From Streptomyces sp. 7-21 (GTDB lineage Bacteria; Actinomycetota; Actinomycetes; Streptomycetales; Streptomycetaceae): a stretch of DNA of 64,000 bases. The position numbers and the translations under genes were made by a program. The notes under the pieces were generated by a model, which did not search any database, was not told where the DNA came from, and saw nothing but the letters and a program-made list of their open reading frames with translations. The DNA is taken from NCBI RefSeq assembly GCF_016741785.1, contig NZ_JAERRL010000007.1:124001-188000 (forward strand), given 5' to 3'. Shown here piece after piece: positions 1 to 13,501 of the stretch. The first letter of the stretch is position 1. Each line of letters begins with the position of its first letter.

Positions 1-1
1 A

Positions 2-232
<231 letters not shown>

Positions 233-267
233 CCCACAGAGCGCGCCGTAGAGAGCGCCATGGCGGA

Positions 268-2406
268 TCAGCCGATGCCGTCGGGATCGATGGTCACCCT
301 GGGGTGCGGGGCCTCTCCCCGCGCCATCCGGGCGGCCAGCGCGGTCTTCAGCGCGGCCGCGAGCGCCGCGCCCCGCCCCGGCGGCACCCGCACCAGGGCG
401 CGGTGCCACTGCTCGCCTGGCGGCGGGTCCCCGGTGCGGCGCGGGCGCGCCGCACTGGTCACGGGCAGCGGCACCGGGCCCAGCGTCTCCGCCTCGGCGG
501 GCAGGCGGGCGGCGCGCAGCAGCCCCGTGACCGCCGGCTCCGGGCCGGTCACGGCGGCCATCCGGGCGACCGGCGGGAAGCGCAGCGCCTCCCGGTCGGC
601 CAGTTCCGTCCCCGCGTACCAGACCGGGTCCCAGCGCAGCAGTGCCTCCACAGGCCGGGGCCCGGGCCCGGCCACGACCACGACCCGGCCGCCCTCCTCG
701 CGGCCGCGCACCAGGGCGGCGGCGTTCAGCCAGCACCGCAGCGCCTCCTCGCCGGCCCGCAGGTCGGGCCGGCTCAGCAGCGCCCAGCCATCGAGCAGCG
801 CGGCCGCCGCGTACCCGGGGCCCTCGGCGACGGGCTCGGCGCCCGGCGTGGCGATGACGAGCGCGGGCCGCGCCGGGACGGTGTCCAGCACGTGGTCGCG
901 TCCCGATGTCCGCACGGGCACGCCGGGGAAGGCCCGGCCCAGTTCCTCCGCGGTGCGCGCCGCCCCGACGACGACGGCCCGCAGCCGCCGTTCCCCGCAC
1001 TCCGGGCAGTGCCAGCCGGGCGCCTCCTCGCCGCACCAGCCGCAGCGCAGCGCCTGCGCGGGGCCGGTCGCGGCCAGCGGCCCGTGGCAGCGCCCGCAGC
1101 GCGCCGGCTCCCGGCACCGCAGGCATGCCAGGCGCGGGGCGTAGCCACGGCGCGGCACCTGCACGAGCACGGGCCCGTCGGCCAGGCCGTCCCGCAGGGT
1201 CTGCCAGGCGAGGCTGGGGAGCCGGGCCGTGGTGGCGGCGGTGTCGCGCGCCTGGTCCTCTTCCTGCGGGGCGCGCACCAGGGGCGCGGCGGCGCGCGCG
1301 GTGGCGCGGTCGGGCGTGAGCGGCCGCGCCCAGCCGGTGGCCACGAGCTGGGCGGCCTCGGCGGTGAGGGCGTGCCCGCCCAGCAGCAGGGCCGCCTGCT
1401 CCTCGACGGCGCGCAGCGCCAGCACCTCGCGGGCGTGCGGCCGCGGGGCGCGGTCGTCGCGGTGGGCGGCGTCGCCGTCGTCCCACAGCGCGGCCAGCGC
1501 CAGGTCACGGACCGGCGCGAACATGGCGGCGCGGGTGCCCACGACGCAGCGGATGTGCCCCCGGCTGACGGCGAGCCAGCGCCGGTAGCGCGTCTCGGGG
1601 CCCGCATCGGCGGTGAGCAGGACGTGGTGGCCGGGGCCGGCGAGCGCGGTCAGGGCGGCGTCCACCCGGGCGGCGGCCCGGCCGTCGGGCAGCACGGCCA
1701 GGGCGCCGCGGCCGGACGCCAGAGCGGTGGCCAGGGCGGTGGCCAGCTCGTGCGGCCAGCCGGGCCCGGGCAGCGCGGTCCACACCGCGCGGGGCGCCTG
1801 GCCCGCGGCGAGTGCGGCGAGGAACGCCTCGCCACCCGGGTAGCGCGCCCAGCCGCCCGGCTCCGGCGGCGCGGGCGGCGGCGGCGCCGGGCGGCTGGGG
1901 CGCTGCTCGGCCCGGGCGTGGCGGGGCGGGACGGCGAGCTGCACGACGTCGGCCAGGGCCCCGGCGTAGCGGTCGGCCACGGCGCGGCACAGCGCGAGCA
2001 GCGGAGGCCGCAGCACGGGCTCCGGGGAGAGCACCTGGGCCAGCGGGGCGAGCGTGCCGGGGAAGTCGCTGCGCGCGCACCGCTCAACGATGAAGCCGTT
2101 GACGAGCCGGCCGCCCTCGCGGCGGCCGTTCCGCTCCCCCGCCCCGAACCGCACCCGCACGCGGACGCCGGGCTGGGCCTCGGCGTCCATCGCGGCGGGA
2201 ACGGCGTAGTCGAAGCAGCGGTCGAGGTGGAGCAGCCCCTTGTCCACCAGCACCCGCGCCACCGGGAGCCGCTCGGCCAGCGGCGCGTTCCGCCAGGTGC
2301 GCGGTTTGGCCCTGGGGGGCTTGTGGCGCCGGATGGTCTCCCGGATGAGCGCGAGCTGCTCCCCGTGGCCCGCCGGGCCCCCCGTGCCGTCGTGCTCGGT
2401 GCTCAC
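268..2406 (-). CDS. priA: Primosomal protein N' (PriA), helicase-degenerate
   Basis: This is the replication restart protein PriA, 712 residues from a GTG start. The N-terminal DNA-binding region and the eight zinc-ligand cysteines are present (428, 431, 437, 440, 455, 458, 467, 470). The ATPase motifs are not: where Walker A should be there is ALPGPGWP (211-218), with no Lys-Thr, and the DEAH box is replaced by WDDGDAAH (308-315). Actinobacterial PriA proteins are known to lack recognisable helicase motifs, so it probably acts as a DNA-binding or scaffold protein. It lies 48 bases downstream of metK on the same strand. Confidence 0.9.
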   Translation of the reverse strand: MSTEHDGTGGPAGHGEQLALIRETIRRHKPPRAKPRTWRNAPLAERLPVARVLVDKGLLHLDRCFDYAVPAAMDAEAQPGVRVRVRFGAGERNGRREGGRLVNGFIVERCARSDFPGTLAPLAQVLSPEPVLRPPLLALCRAVADRYAGALADVVQLAVPPRHARAEQRPSRPAPPPPAPPEPGGWARYPGGEAFLAALAAGQAPRAVWTALPGPGWPHELATALATALASGRGALAVLPDGRAAARVDAALTALAGPGHHVLLTADAGPETRYRRWLAVSRGHIRCVVGTRAAMFAPVRDLALAALWDDGDAAHRDDRAPRPHAREVLALRAVEEQAALLLGGHALTAEAAQLVATGWARPLTPDRATARAAAPLVRAPQEEDQARDTAATTARLPSLAWQTLRDGLADGPVLVQVPRRGYAPRLACLRCREPARCGRCHGPLAATGPAQALRCGWCGEEAPGWHCPECGERRLRAVVVGAARTAEELGRAFPGVPVRTSGRDHVLDTVPARPALVIATPGAEPVAEGPGYAAAALLDGWALLSRPDLRAGEEALRCWLNAAALVRGREEGGRVVVVAGPGPRPVEALLRWDPVWYAGTELADREALRFPPVARMAAVTGPEPAVTGLLRAARLPAEAETLGPVPLPVTSAARPRRTGDPPPGEQWHRALVRVPPGRGAALAAALKTALAARMARGEAPHPRVTIDPDGIG

Positions 2407-2454
2407 CTGGCCAGTACAGCAGACGCGGCGGCCGCGCCGCCGCGCCCGGCCGGG

Positions 2455-3663
2455 TCAGGCACCCGCGGCGGCGCGCAGGGCGTCCGTGCGGTCGGTGCGC
2501 TCCCAGGTGAAGTCCGGCAGCGGACGCCCGAAGTGGCCGTAGGCCGCGGTCTGGGCGTAGATGGGCCGCAGCAGGTCGAGGTCGCGGATGATCGCGGCGG
2601 GCCGCAGGTCGAACACCTCGGTGACCGCCTTGGCGATCCGCTCCTCCGGCACCGTGGCGGTGCCGAAGGTCTCGACGAACAGCCCGACCGGCTCGGCCCT
2701 GCCGATGGCGTAGGCGACCTGGACCTCGCAGCGCGAGGCGAGCTGGGCGGCCACGACATTCTTCGCGACCCAGCGCATCGCGTACGCGGCGGAGCGGTCC
2801 ACCTTGGAGGGGTCCTTGCCGGAGAACGCGCCGCCGCCGTGCCGGGCCATGCCGCCGTAGGTGTCGATGATGATCTTCCGCCCGGTCAGGCCGGCATCGC
2901 CCATCGGGCCGCCGATCTCGAACCGGCCGGTGGGGTTGACCAGCAGCCGGTAGTCGTCGGTGCGCAGCGAGATGCCCTCCTCCGCCAGCGCCTTGAGCTC
3001 CGGCTCGACGACGAACTCGCGGATGTCGGGCGCGAGCAGCGAGTCGAGGTCGATGTCCGAGGCGTGCTGGCTGGAGACCACGACGGTGTCCAGGCGGACG
3101 GCGCGGTCGCCGTCGTACTCGATGGTGACCTGCGTCTTGCCGTCGGGCCGCAGGTAGGGGATGGTGCCGTTCTTCCGCGTCTCGGACAGGCGGAACGCCA
3201 GCCGGTGCGCGAGGTGGATCGGCAGCGGCATCAGCTCGGGTGTCTCGTCGCAGGCGTAGCCGAACATCAGGCCCTGGTCGCCCGCGCCCTGGCGGTCAAG
3301 CTCGTCCGCCACGCCCTCGACGCGCGTCTCGTAGGCCGTGTCCACGCCCTGCGCGATGTCCGGGGACTGTGACCCGATGGACACGGAGACGCCGCAGGAG
3401 GCGCCGTCGAAACCCTTCTTCGAGGAGTCGTAGCCGATCTCCAGGATGCGGCTGCGCACCAGGGAGGCGATCGGTGCGTAGGCCTTGGTGGTCACCTCGC
3501 CGGCCACGTGCACCAGGCCGGTGGTGATCATGGTTTCCACCGCCACGCGGGAGGACGGGTCCTCCTTCAGCAGGGCGTCGAGGATGGTGTCGCTGATCTG
3601 GTCGGCGATCTTGTCGGGGTGCCCCTCGGTCACGGATTCCGAGGTGAAAAGACGGCGGGACAC
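2455..3663 (-). CDS. metK: S-adenosylmethionine synthetase
   Basis: MetK makes S-adenosylmethionine from methionine and ATP in the cytoplasm. The 402-residue product starts [17 protein letters not shown], the conserved N-terminus with the catalytic His, and carries the [16 protein letters not shown] phosphate-binding motif near residue 270. The frame is open further upstream, but the GTG at 3663 is preceded by AGGGAG at good spacing and gives the usual family length, so I chose it. It is followed by priA and preceded by a 137-base gap after coaBC that holds a possible -10 element. Confidence 0.96.
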   Translation of the reverse strand: MSRRLFTSESVTEGHPDKIADQISDTILDALLKEDPSSRVAVETMITTGLVHVAGEVTTKAYAPIASLVRSRILEIGYDSSKKGFDGASCGVSVSIGSQSPDIAQGVDTAYETRVEGVADELDRQGAGDQGLMFGYACDETPELMPLPIHLAHRLAFRLSETRKNGTIPYLRPDGKTQVTIEYDGDRAVRLDTVVVSSQHASDIDLDSLLAPDIREFVVEPELKALAEEGISLRTDDYRLLVNPTGRFEIGGPMGDAGLTGRKIIIDTYGGMARHGGGAFSGKDPSKVDRSAAYAMRWVAKNVVAAQLASRCEVQVAYAIGRAEPVGLFVETFGTATVPEERIAKAVTEVFDLRPAAIIRDLDLLRPIYAQTAAYGHFGRPLPDFTWERTDRTDALRAAAGA

Positions 3664-3736
3664 GTCGCTCCCTGGGTTCGCAGCGGCTGCTGGCTTGACT
3701 CTCCGCCGGCCGCGGGCGGCGGGCCGGATTCGGATC

Positions 3737-3742
3737 ATTCTA
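3737..3742 (-). promoter_or_regulatory. Possible metK -10 element
   Basis: The minus strand reads TAGAAT here, a good -10 hexamer in an otherwise GC-rich gap, about 75 bases upstream of the metK GTG. No convincing -35 lies 16-19 bases further upstream, so this is only a candidate. A GC-rich dyad (CCGCC...GGCGG) lies between it and metK. I see no SAM riboswitch fold in the leader. Confidence 0.3.
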
Positions 3743-3800
3743 TCCGCGCCCGGATGCCCCGCGGGAGGGCGCCCGCACTGCGAGACGCCCCCCTTGGCGG

Positions 3801-5042
3801 CTACCCGGCGCTGGGTTCCTCCCACAGGCGCCGTACCTCGTCCCAGATCCGGTCGGCCAGCGCCTCCTTGGGGCCGCGCGGCACCGTAGTGCTGCCGCCC
3901 CCGGCGGCCAGGATGACCGCCTCGTTGTCGTCGGTGCCGAAGGCGAGGCCGTCGCCGACCTGGTTGACGACGAGCAGGTCGCAGCCCTTGCGGACGAGCT
4001 TGGCCCGGCCGGCCGCCAGCACGTCGTCGGTCTCGGCGGCGAACCCGGCGACCACCTGCCCGGGGCGGCGGGCGGCCGCCAGCTCCGCGAGAATGTCCCG
4101 GTTGCGCACGAGGACGACGGGCGCGGGGTCGGCGTCCGTCTTCTTGATCTTGCTGGTCGCCCGCTGGGCCGGCCGGAAGTCGGCCACGGCCGCGGCCATC
4201 ACCACGGCGTCGGCGGACGCGGCGGCCTTGGTGACCGCCTCGCGCATCTCCTCGGCGGTGGTGACGCGGACCACGTCGGCGCCCGCCGGGTCGGGCAGCG
4301 CCGTGTGCGCGGCGACGAGCGTGACGCGCGCGCCGCGGGCGACCGCCGTGCGCGCCAGGGCGTAACCCTGCTTGCCGGACGAGCGGTTCCCCAGGAAGCG
4401 GACCGGGTCCAGCGGCTCACGGGTACCGCCCGCGCTGACGACGACGTGCCGGCCCGCGAGGTCGGGCGCGACGGCGGCGGCCCCCCGGTCGAGCACGCGG
4501 CGGCAGACCTCGAACAGCTCGGCGGGCTCGGGAAGCCGGCCCTTGCCGCTGTCGGCGCCGGTCAGCCGGCCCGTGGCCGGCTCGACGACCACGGCGCCGC
4601 GGCGGCGCAGCGTCGCGACGTTGTCCTGGGTCGCCGGATGCTCCCACATCTCCGTGTGCATCGCGGGCGCGAAGACCACGGGGCAGCGGGCGGTGAGGAT
4701 GGTCGAGGTCAGCAGGTCGTCGGCCAGCCCGGAGGCCGCCTTGGCCAGCAGGTCGGCGGTGGCGGGCGCGATGACGAGCAGGTCGGCCTCCTGCCCGAGC
4801 CGCACGTGCGGCACCTCGTGGACGCCCTCCCAGACGGTCGTGGTCACCGGGGCGCCGGAGAGCGCCGCCCAGGTGGGCTCGCCGACGAAGCGCAGCGCCG
4901 CGGCCGTCGGCACGACCCGTACCCGGTGGCCGGATTCGGTGAGACGGCGCAGCAGCTCACACGCCTTGTAGGCGGCGATGCCGCCGCCTACCCCCAGGAC
5001 GACCCGGGGGCCGCCGCCGTCTCCCGTGCCAGGCGGCGTCAC
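3801..5042 (-). CDS. coaBC: Bifunctional phosphopantothenoylcysteine decarboxylase / phosphopantothenate-cysteine ligase
   Basis: CoaBC carries out two consecutive steps of coenzyme A synthesis, joining cysteine to 4'-phosphopantothenate and decarboxylating the product. The flavin-dependent CoaC half spans about 12-185, with active-site His79 in PHVRLG and the substrate-clamp motif PAMHTEMW (126-133), which has His where many homologues have Asn. The CoaB half follows, with GNRSSGKQG (219-226) and KIKK (299-302). It has 413 residues. Its GTG start overlaps the rpoZ stop (GTGA), indicating translational coupling. Confidence 0.95.
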   Translation of the reverse strand: MTPPGTGDGGGPRVVLGVGGGIAAYKACELLRRLTESGHRVRVVPTAAALRFVGEPTWAALSGAPVTTTVWEGVHEVPHVRLGQEADLLVIAPATADLLAKAASGLADDLLTSTILTARCPVVFAPAMHTEMWEHPATQDNVATLRRRGAVVVEPATGRLTGADSGKGRLPEPAELFEVCRRVLDRGAAAVAPDLAGRHVVVSAGGTREPLDPVRFLGNRSSGKQGYALARTAVARGARVTLVAAHTALPDPAGADVVRVTTAEEMREAVTKAAASADAVVMAAAVADFRPAQRATSKIKKTDADPAPVVLVRNRDILAELAAARRPGQVVAGFAAETDDVLAAGRAKLVRKGCDLLVVNQVGDGLAFGTDDNEAVILAAGGGSTTVPRGPKEALADRIWDEVRRLWEEPSAG

Positions 5043-5311
5043 TCCGCCGGGGTGTCGACGGCCTCGGACGTGAGAAGACCCGCGTTGATCTCGCGCAGCG
5101 CGATCGACAGCGGCTTCTCGTGGACGTGGGTGTCCACCAGGGGGCCGACGTACTCCAGCAGGCCCTCGCCGAGCTGCGAGTAGTACGCGTTGATCTGGCG
5201 CGCGCGCTTGGCGGCGTAGATCACGAGGCTGTACTTGGAGTCCGTGGCCTCGAGCAGCTCATCGATCGGCGGGTTGATGATGCCCTCGGGCGTGGCAATG
5301 GGAGAGGACAC
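5039..5311 (-). CDS. rpoZ: RNA polymerase omega subunit
   Basis: This 90-residue protein is the omega subunit, which binds beta-prime and helps assemble RNA polymerase. It contains the typical [15 protein letters not shown] helix (27-41) and ends in the LREINAGLL segment. It lies between gmk and coaBC, the usual actinobacterial order gmk-rpoZ-coaBC, and its stop overlaps the coaBC start. Confidence 0.95.
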   Translation of the reverse strand: MSSPIATPEGIINPPIDELLEATDSKYSLVIYAAKRARQINAYYSQLGEGLLEYVGPLVDTHVHEKPLSIALREINAGLLTSEAVDTPAE

Positions 5312-5356
5312 GCTCTGCCTTCCGCTGGGTGGTCGCGGGGCGCGATCGCCCCCGTT

Positions 5357-5908
5357 TCAGCTCACCAAGGCTAGCAGCTCGGCGACGACGTCCTCGACGG
5401 AGGTGTTGACCAGCGTGACGTCGAACTCCGACTCGGCGGCCAGCTCCGTGCGGGCCGCCGCGAGACGCTTCTCGATCACCTCGGGCGGCTCGGTGCCCCG
5501 CCCGCTGAGCCGGCGGACGAGCTCCTCCCAGCTGGGCGGGGCGAGGAACACCAGCCGCGCCTCCGGCATGGACTGGCGCACCAGGCGGGCGCCCTGGAGA
5601 TCGATCTCCAGGAGCACGGGATCCCCCGCCGCCAGCCGTTCCATCACGGCGCGGCGGGGGGTCCCGTAACGGTGCCCGGCGAACTCGGCCCACTCCAGCA
5701 GTTCGCCGTTGGCGATGAGCTTGTCGAACTCCTCATCGTCCACGAAGTAGTACTGCGTGCCGTGCCGCTCTCCGGGACGTGGTCTGCGCGTGGTGGCAGA
5801 GACGGAAAGCCAGACCTCCGGATGGGCTTTGCGCAGGTGGGCGACGACCGTGCTCTTCCCGACCCCGGAAGGGCCGGAGAGCACCGTCAGCCGTGGACGA
5901 TCGTTCAT
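5357..5908 (-). CDS. gmk: Guanylate kinase
   Basis: Guanylate kinase phosphorylates GMP to GDP with ATP. The 183-residue protein has the P-loop GPSGVGKS (12-19), the GMP-binding [13 protein letters not shown] segment, and the [10 protein letters not shown] and LEIDLQGA motifs in order. Length and start are standard. It sits 36 bases after the sIHF gene and 45 before rpoZ, probably in one transcript. As a source of GDP it is also relevant to relA at 38881-41265. Confidence 0.96.
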   Translation of the reverse strand: MNDRPRLTVLSGPSGVGKSTVVAHLRKAHPEVWLSVSATTRRPRPGERHGTQYYFVDDEEFDKLIANGELLEWAEFAGHRYGTPRRAVMERLAAGDPVLLEIDLQGARLVRQSMPEARLVFLAPPSWEELVRRLSGRGTEPPEVIEKRLAAARTELAAESEFDVTLVNTSVEDVVAELLALVS

Positions 5909-5944
5909 GCGGCGATTATCCCGGTTCCCGGCGGAGCCGGGAAA

Positions 5945-6268
5945 TCAGGCCGTGCCGCCGCCGAACTCGCGCTCCAGCGCGGCGATCTGGTTGGAGCCAA
6001 GACCGCGGACCCGGCGGCTCTCGGAGATACCGAGCCGCTCCATGATCTGGCGAGCGCGGACCTTGCCGACGCCAGGCATCGACTCCAGCAGTGCGCTGAC
6101 CTTCATCTTGCCGATGACATCGTTCTCCTGGCCCTGCTTGATGACCTCGTGCAGCGAGGCGCCGGAGTGCTTGAGCCGATTCTTGACCTCGGCGCGCTCC
6201 CGGCGAGCCGCGGCGGCCTTCTCAAGCGCGGCTGCGCGCTGTTCAGGGGTTAGGGGCGGAAGAGCCAC
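5945..6268 (-). CDS. Actinobacterial integration host factor (sIHF/mIHF)
   Basis: This 107-residue basic protein is the actinobacterial integration host factor, a nucleoid-associated protein unrelated to E. coli IHF. A long N-terminal helix (EQRAAALEKAAAARRERAE) is followed by a helix-two-turn-helix region with LLESMPGVGKVRARQIMERL, the DNA-contacting part. It is near identical to what I recall of S. coelicolor sIHF (SCO1480), which influences supercoiling, sporulation and antibiotic production. It appears to have its own promoters in the 236-base gap after pyrF. Confidence 0.95.
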   Translation of the reverse strand: MALPPLTPEQRAAALEKAAAARRERAEVKNRLKHSGASLHEVIKQGQENDVIGKMKVSALLESMPGVGKVRARQIMERLGISESRRVRGLGSNQIAALEREFGGGTA

Positions 6269-6316
6269 GCCTACGTCACCTCGGGTGTCGAACTGTCGGA
6301 TACGGAATCGGTGAGG

Positions 6317-6345
6317 AACCTAGTGGCCCCGCACCGGCGGAGCAA
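6317..6345 (-). promoter_or_regulatory. Candidate promoter for the sIHF gene (proximal)
   Basis: On the minus strand TTGCTC (6340-6345) and TAGGTT (6317-6322) are separated by 17 bases, a good match to the vegetative sigma-HrdB consensus. Transcription would begin near 6310, giving a leader of about 40 bases to the ATG at 6268. The call rests on sequence pattern only. Confidence 0.5.
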
Positions 6346-6379
6346 CGAGCAACGCGCCCGGGTGCTCCGCTCTCGACGG

Positions 6380-6409
6380 AGACTAGCGGCCGTTGCGGCC
6401 TCAAGTCAG
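6380..6409 (-). promoter_or_regulatory. Candidate promoter for the sIHF gene (distal)
   Basis: A second pair, CTGACT (6404-6409) and TAGTCT (6380-6385) with an 18-base spacer, lies about 65 bases further upstream on the minus strand. Two promoters would separate this gene from readthrough out of the pyrimidine operon. This match is weaker than the proximal one. Confidence 0.35.
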
Positions 6410-6504
6410 CGAGAATCGTCAAAAAGTCCTGGTCAGCCTCGGAACAATACGCTCTTTTCAGCCATATCACCACGCCGCTCGCGCCCCTGGCGCCCCCGGC
6501 GGGC

Positions 6505-7359
6505 TCAGCCGGTGGCCCCGAGGACGGCCGCGAGGCCCTCCGCCTGGCGGGCCGCGGCGGCCCGCAGCCCGGCGGGCGAGGGGCCGTGCCGCAGGATCTC
6601 CCTGCTGACGCTGGGCAGGACGTCGGGCAGCGCCTCGCCGAAGAGGCCGGGCAGGTCCGCCGCGGTGGCGCCCTGCGCACCGATGCCGGGGGCCAGCAGC
6701 GGGCCGTTGATGGCCAGCGGCAGCCCGGCGGCGTCCTCGGGGCGCAGCGTGGCGCCGACGACGGCGCCGAACGAACCCAGCGGCCGGGCTCCGGCGTTCT
6801 CGCGCGCGAGCGCGGTGAGCATCCGCGCGCCGAGCGTGCCGCCGCCCGGCGCGGTGGCCGTCTGCACCTCGGCGCCCTCCGGGTTTGACGTCCGGGCCAG
6901 CACGAACACGCCCGCGCCGTGGCGGCGGGCGAGGTCGAACGCCGGGCGCAGCGACTCGAACCCCAGGTACGGGCTGAGCGTCACGGCGTCGGCGCGCAGC
7001 GGGGCGCCGGGCGCCAGGTATGCCTCGGCGTACGCCGCCATGGTGGAGCCGATGTCGCCGCGCTTGACGTCGAGCAGCACCAGCGCCCCCGCCTCCCGCG
7101 CCTCGGCCACGGCCCGCTCCAGGACGGCCAGGCCGCGCGCGCCGTGCCGCTCGAAGAACGCGGACTGCGGCTTGAGCACCGCGACGCGGTCGGCCAGCGC
7201 CTCGACCACGGTGCGGGCGAAGCGTTCCAGCCCGGCCGGGTCGTCGGGCAGGTCCCAGGCGGCCAGCAGCGACGCGTGCGGGTCGATACCGACGCACAGC
7301 GGGCCCCGGGCGGCGGTGGCGCGGCGCAGCCGGGCGCCGAACGGCTCGGGGGCGCTCAT
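6505..7359 (-). CDS. pyrF: Orotidine 5'-phosphate decarboxylase (type 2)
   Basis: PyrF performs the last step of UMP synthesis, decarboxylating orotidine monophosphate. The 284-residue protein belongs to the longer type 2 family used by actinobacteria and myxobacteria. The catalytic Lys-Asp network is in LLDVKRGDIGST (95-106), with GIDPH (24-28) near the N-terminus and the LAPGIGAQGAT phosphate-binding loop towards the C-terminus. It is the last gene of the pyrimidine operon, and its ATG overlaps the pyrD stop (ATGA). Confidence 0.95.
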   Translation of the reverse strand: MSAPEPFGARLRRATAARGPLCVGIDPHASLLAAWDLPDDPAGLERFARTVVEALADRVAVLKPQSAFFERHGARGLAVLERAVAEAREAGALVLLDVKRGDIGSTMAAYAEAYLAPGAPLRADAVTLSPYLGFESLRPAFDLARRHGAGVFVLARTSNPEGAEVQTATAPGGGTLGARMLTALARENAGARPLGSFGAVVGATLRPEDAAGLPLAINGPLLAPGIGAQGATAADLPGLFGEALPDVLPSVSREILRHGPSPAGLRAAAARQAEGLAAVLGATG

Positions 7360-8476
7360 GACCGCGCCTCGCGTGCCCCGGCGCCGGTGGCCTCCGCCAG
7401 CGTCGCGAACGGGCTGGCAGCCAGCCGCGCGGCCAGGCCCCGGTGGAGGGTACGGGCCCAGGCGGGGCCGCCGTAGATGAACCCGCTGTACGCCTGCACC
7501 AGCGTCGCGCCGGCCAGGATCCGCTCCCAGGCGTCGTCGGCGGTCTCGATGCCGCCGGCGCCGATGAGGGTCAGGCGGCCCTCGGTGCGCGCGTACAGGC
7601 GCCGCAGGACGTGCAGGGAGCGCTGCTTCAGCGGCGCGCCCGACAGGCCGCCCGGGCCGAGCGCGGCGACGGCCCTGGGCGGCGTGCGCAGGCCCTCGCG
7701 GCCGGTGGTGGTGTTGGTGGCGATGATCCCGTCCAGCTCCAGCTCGATGGCGAGGCCGGCGACGGCGTCGACGTCCTCATCGGACAGGTCCGGCGCGATC
7801 TTCACCAGCAGCGGGACGCGGGCGCCGGGCACCGCGCGGTCGGCGGCTTCGCGGACGGCCGTCAGCAGCGGGCCGAGCCGGTCGGCGGCCTGGAACCCGC
7901 GCAGGCCGGGGGTGTTGGGCGAGGAGACGTTGACCACCAGGTAGTCCGCGTGCGGCGCCAGCCGGGCGGTGGCCTCGGCGTAGTCGCGGGTGGTCTCGTC
8001 CTCCGGCACCGCCTTGGTCTTGCCGATGTTGATGCCCAGCACGGGACGGGGCCCCGGGCGGCGGGCAGCGAGCCGGGCGGCGACGGCGGCGGCGCCGTCG
8101 TTGTTGAAGCCCATGCGGTTGACCAGAGCGCGGTCGCGCGGCAGCCGGAACAGCCGGGGCCGCTCGTTGCCCGGCTGCGGCTGGTTGGTGACCGTGCCGG
8201 CCTCGATGAAGTCGAAGCCGAGCAGCGCCAGCTGGTCGGCGCCGACCGCGTTCTTGTCGAACCCGGCGGCCAGTCCGAGCGGCCCGGGCAGGTCGCGCCC
8301 GAACGCCCGCACCCGCAGGCTGGGGTGCGGGGGCGCGAACACGGCGCGCATCGCGTCGCGGACGCCGGGGATGCGGCCGGCGGCACGGATCGACCCGAAC
8401 GCCAGGTGGTGAGCGCGCTCGGGGTCGATGCGGCGCAGCACCGTGCGGAAGAGCAGGGGGTAGACGGCCACGGCGG

Positions 8477-8480
<4 letters not shown>
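7356..8480 (-). CDS. pyrD: Dihydroorotate dehydrogenase (quinone), class 2
   Basis: This flavoprotein oxidises dihydroorotate to orotate and passes electrons to membrane quinones. The 374-residue product has GFDKNAVG (73-80), NRMGFNNDG (121-129) and the catalytic-serine segment [11 protein letters not shown] (185-195). The N-terminal helical extension ([21 protein letters not shown]) is the quinone and membrane attachment region that marks class 2. The frame is open further upstream, but the GTG at 8480 overlaps the carB stop (GTGA) and gives the normal family length. Confidence 0.95.
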
Positions 8481-11780
<3,300 letters not shown>

Positions 11781-11788
<8 letters not shown>

Positions 11789-12932
11789 GCTGGCCCTCCA
11801 TCAGGGACACGAAGCGGTCGAACAGGTAGCGGGCGTCGTGCGGGCCCGCCGCCGCCTCGGGGTGGTACTGAACGCTGAACGCCGGCCGGTCCAGCAGCCG
11901 CAGCCCTTCGACGACACCGTCGTTGAGGCAGACGTGGGAGACCTCGGCGCGGCCGTAGGGGGTGTCGGAGACGCGGTCGGTGGGCGCGTCCACGGCGAAG
12001 CCGTGGTTGTGCGCGGTCACCTCGACCTTCCCGGTCGCCCGGTCCATGACCGGCTGGTTGATGCCGCGGTGGCCGTACTTGAGCTTGAACGTGCCGAAGC
12101 CCAGGGCGCGGCCGAGGATCTGGTTGCCGAAGCAGATCCCGAACAGCGGGGTGCCGCGCTCCAGGACGCCGCGCATGACGGCGACGGGGTGGTCGGCGGC
12201 GGCCGGGTCGCCGGGGCCGTTGGAGAAGAACACGCCGTCGGGAGAGGCGGCGTAGATCTCGTCCAGGCTGGCGGTGGCGGGCAGGACGTGCACCTCGATG
12301 CCGCGCTCGGCCATGCGCTGCGGCGTCATGCTCTTGATGCCCAGGTCGACGGCGGCCACGGTGAACCGCTTGGCGCCGAGCGCGGGGATGACGTAGGGCT
12401 CCGTCGTAGCGACCTCGGCGGCCAGGTCGGCGCCGGCCATCTGCGGGGTGGCGCGGACCCGGGCCAGCAGGGTGGCCTCGTCGGCGAGGGCGTCGCCGGA
12501 GAAGATGCCGCACCGCATGGCGCCGCGCTCCCGCAGGTGGCGGGTGAGGGCGCGGGTGTCGACGCCGCTGATGCCGACGACGCCCTGGGAGGCCAGTTCC
12601 GCATCGAGGGAGCGGCGGGCGCGCCAGCTGGACGGGATGCGGGCGGGGTCGCGCACGACGTAGCCCGCGACCCAGATCCGGCCGGATTCCGGGTCCTCGT
12701 CGTTGACGCCGGTGTTGCCGACGTGCGGGGCGGTCATGACGACCACCTGGCGGTGGTAGGAGGGGTCGGTGAGGGTCTCCTGGTAGCCGGTCATGCCGGT
12801 GGAGAAGACCGCCTCGCCGAACGTCTCCCCGACCGCGCCGTAGGCGCGGCCGCGGAAGCTGCGGCCGTCCTCCAGGACCAGCATGGCGGGGGGCGCGCCG
12901 GCCCGGCCGGTTCCCTGCGTCGCGGTGGTCAT
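11781..12932 (-). CDS. carA: Carbamoyl-phosphate synthase small (glutaminase) subunit
   Basis: CarA hydrolyses glutamine and delivers ammonia to CarB. The 383-residue protein has the N-terminal CPSase domain and a class I glutamine amidotransferase domain with catalytic Cys267 in GICFGNQ, His357 and Glu359 in QYHPEA. Its ATG overlaps the stop of the upstream membrane protein gene, and its TAG overlaps carB. Confidence 0.97.
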
Positions 12933-13501
12933 CGTGCACCTTCCTTGTCACGTGCGTTGCTCAGCTCCGTCAGCGCCTCGACCCAGTCGGGGTGCTCGGC
13001 GGCGTGGTCGGAGCGGAAGCCGGAGTCGAGCAGCCGGTCGCCGTGCTGCCAGGTGATGACGAGCAGGGCGCCCTCGGTGAGGACCTTGCCGGCGATGCCC
13101 TTGTCGAGCCGGGCGCCGCGCAGGGCGCGGGCGGGGATGAGGAACCCGGGGGCGCCGGTCCGGGTGACCTCGACGCCGTGCGCGGTGAGCGCGAGTTCGG
13201 CGCGGCTCCTGGCGCCCAGGCCGTGCGCCACGATCCGGTCCAGCCACTGGCCGGCGCTGGTCGTGCCGTGGTAGCGGCCGGTCAGGCGCAGCCGGGGCTC
13301 GCCGTCCCCGGCGGCGCCGGCGGGGATGGGGGGAAGCGGCGGCAGGTCGCCCTGGAGGGTGGCGCGCCACTTCCAGCCCTCGCGCATCAGCCAGTACACG
13401 AGGGCGACGAACAGCAGCAGCCCGGCGACCCAGCCCAGGCGCGCGGCCCAGTCGGTGACCGGCTGGGAGGCGGGTCCGGCGATCAGGTGCGCCGCCGTCA
13501 C
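12929..13501 (-). CDS. Membrane-anchored PH-like protein inside the pyrimidine operon
   Basis: This 190-residue protein has one transmembrane segment near the N-terminus (about 22-39) followed by a short proline-rich linker and a compact, beta-rich soluble domain (about 65-185) that resembles bacterial PH-like domains. No catalytic motif is visible. It overlaps both pyrC upstream and carA downstream by four bases, so it is translationally coupled within the operon. The same position is occupied by a homologue in S. coelicolor as far as I recall. Its role is unknown; a membrane link for pyrimidine enzymes is only a guess. Confidence 0.75.
   Translation of the reverse strand: MTAAHLIAGPASQPVTDWAARLGWVAGLLLFVALVYWLMREGWKWRATLQGDLPPLPPIPAGAAGDGEPRLRLTGRYHGTTSAGQWLDRIVAHGLGARSRAELALTAHGVEVTRTGAPGFLIPARALRGARLDKGIAGKVLTEGALLVITWQHGDRLLDSGFRSDHAAEHPDWVEALTELSNARDKEGAR

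Noticed and set aside
304..3372. Very long open frame of 1022 codons on the plus strand opposite priA and metK
   Set aside because: High-GC third-position bias keeps antisense frames open. The product is low-complexity Arg/Gly/Ala sequence without motifs, while the opposite strand encodes clear PriA and MetK.
3664..3800. SAM riboswitch ahead of metK
   Set aside because: I looked for a multi-stem leader with conserved SAM-I or SAM-IV cores and saw only a simple GC-rich dyad in 137 bases.
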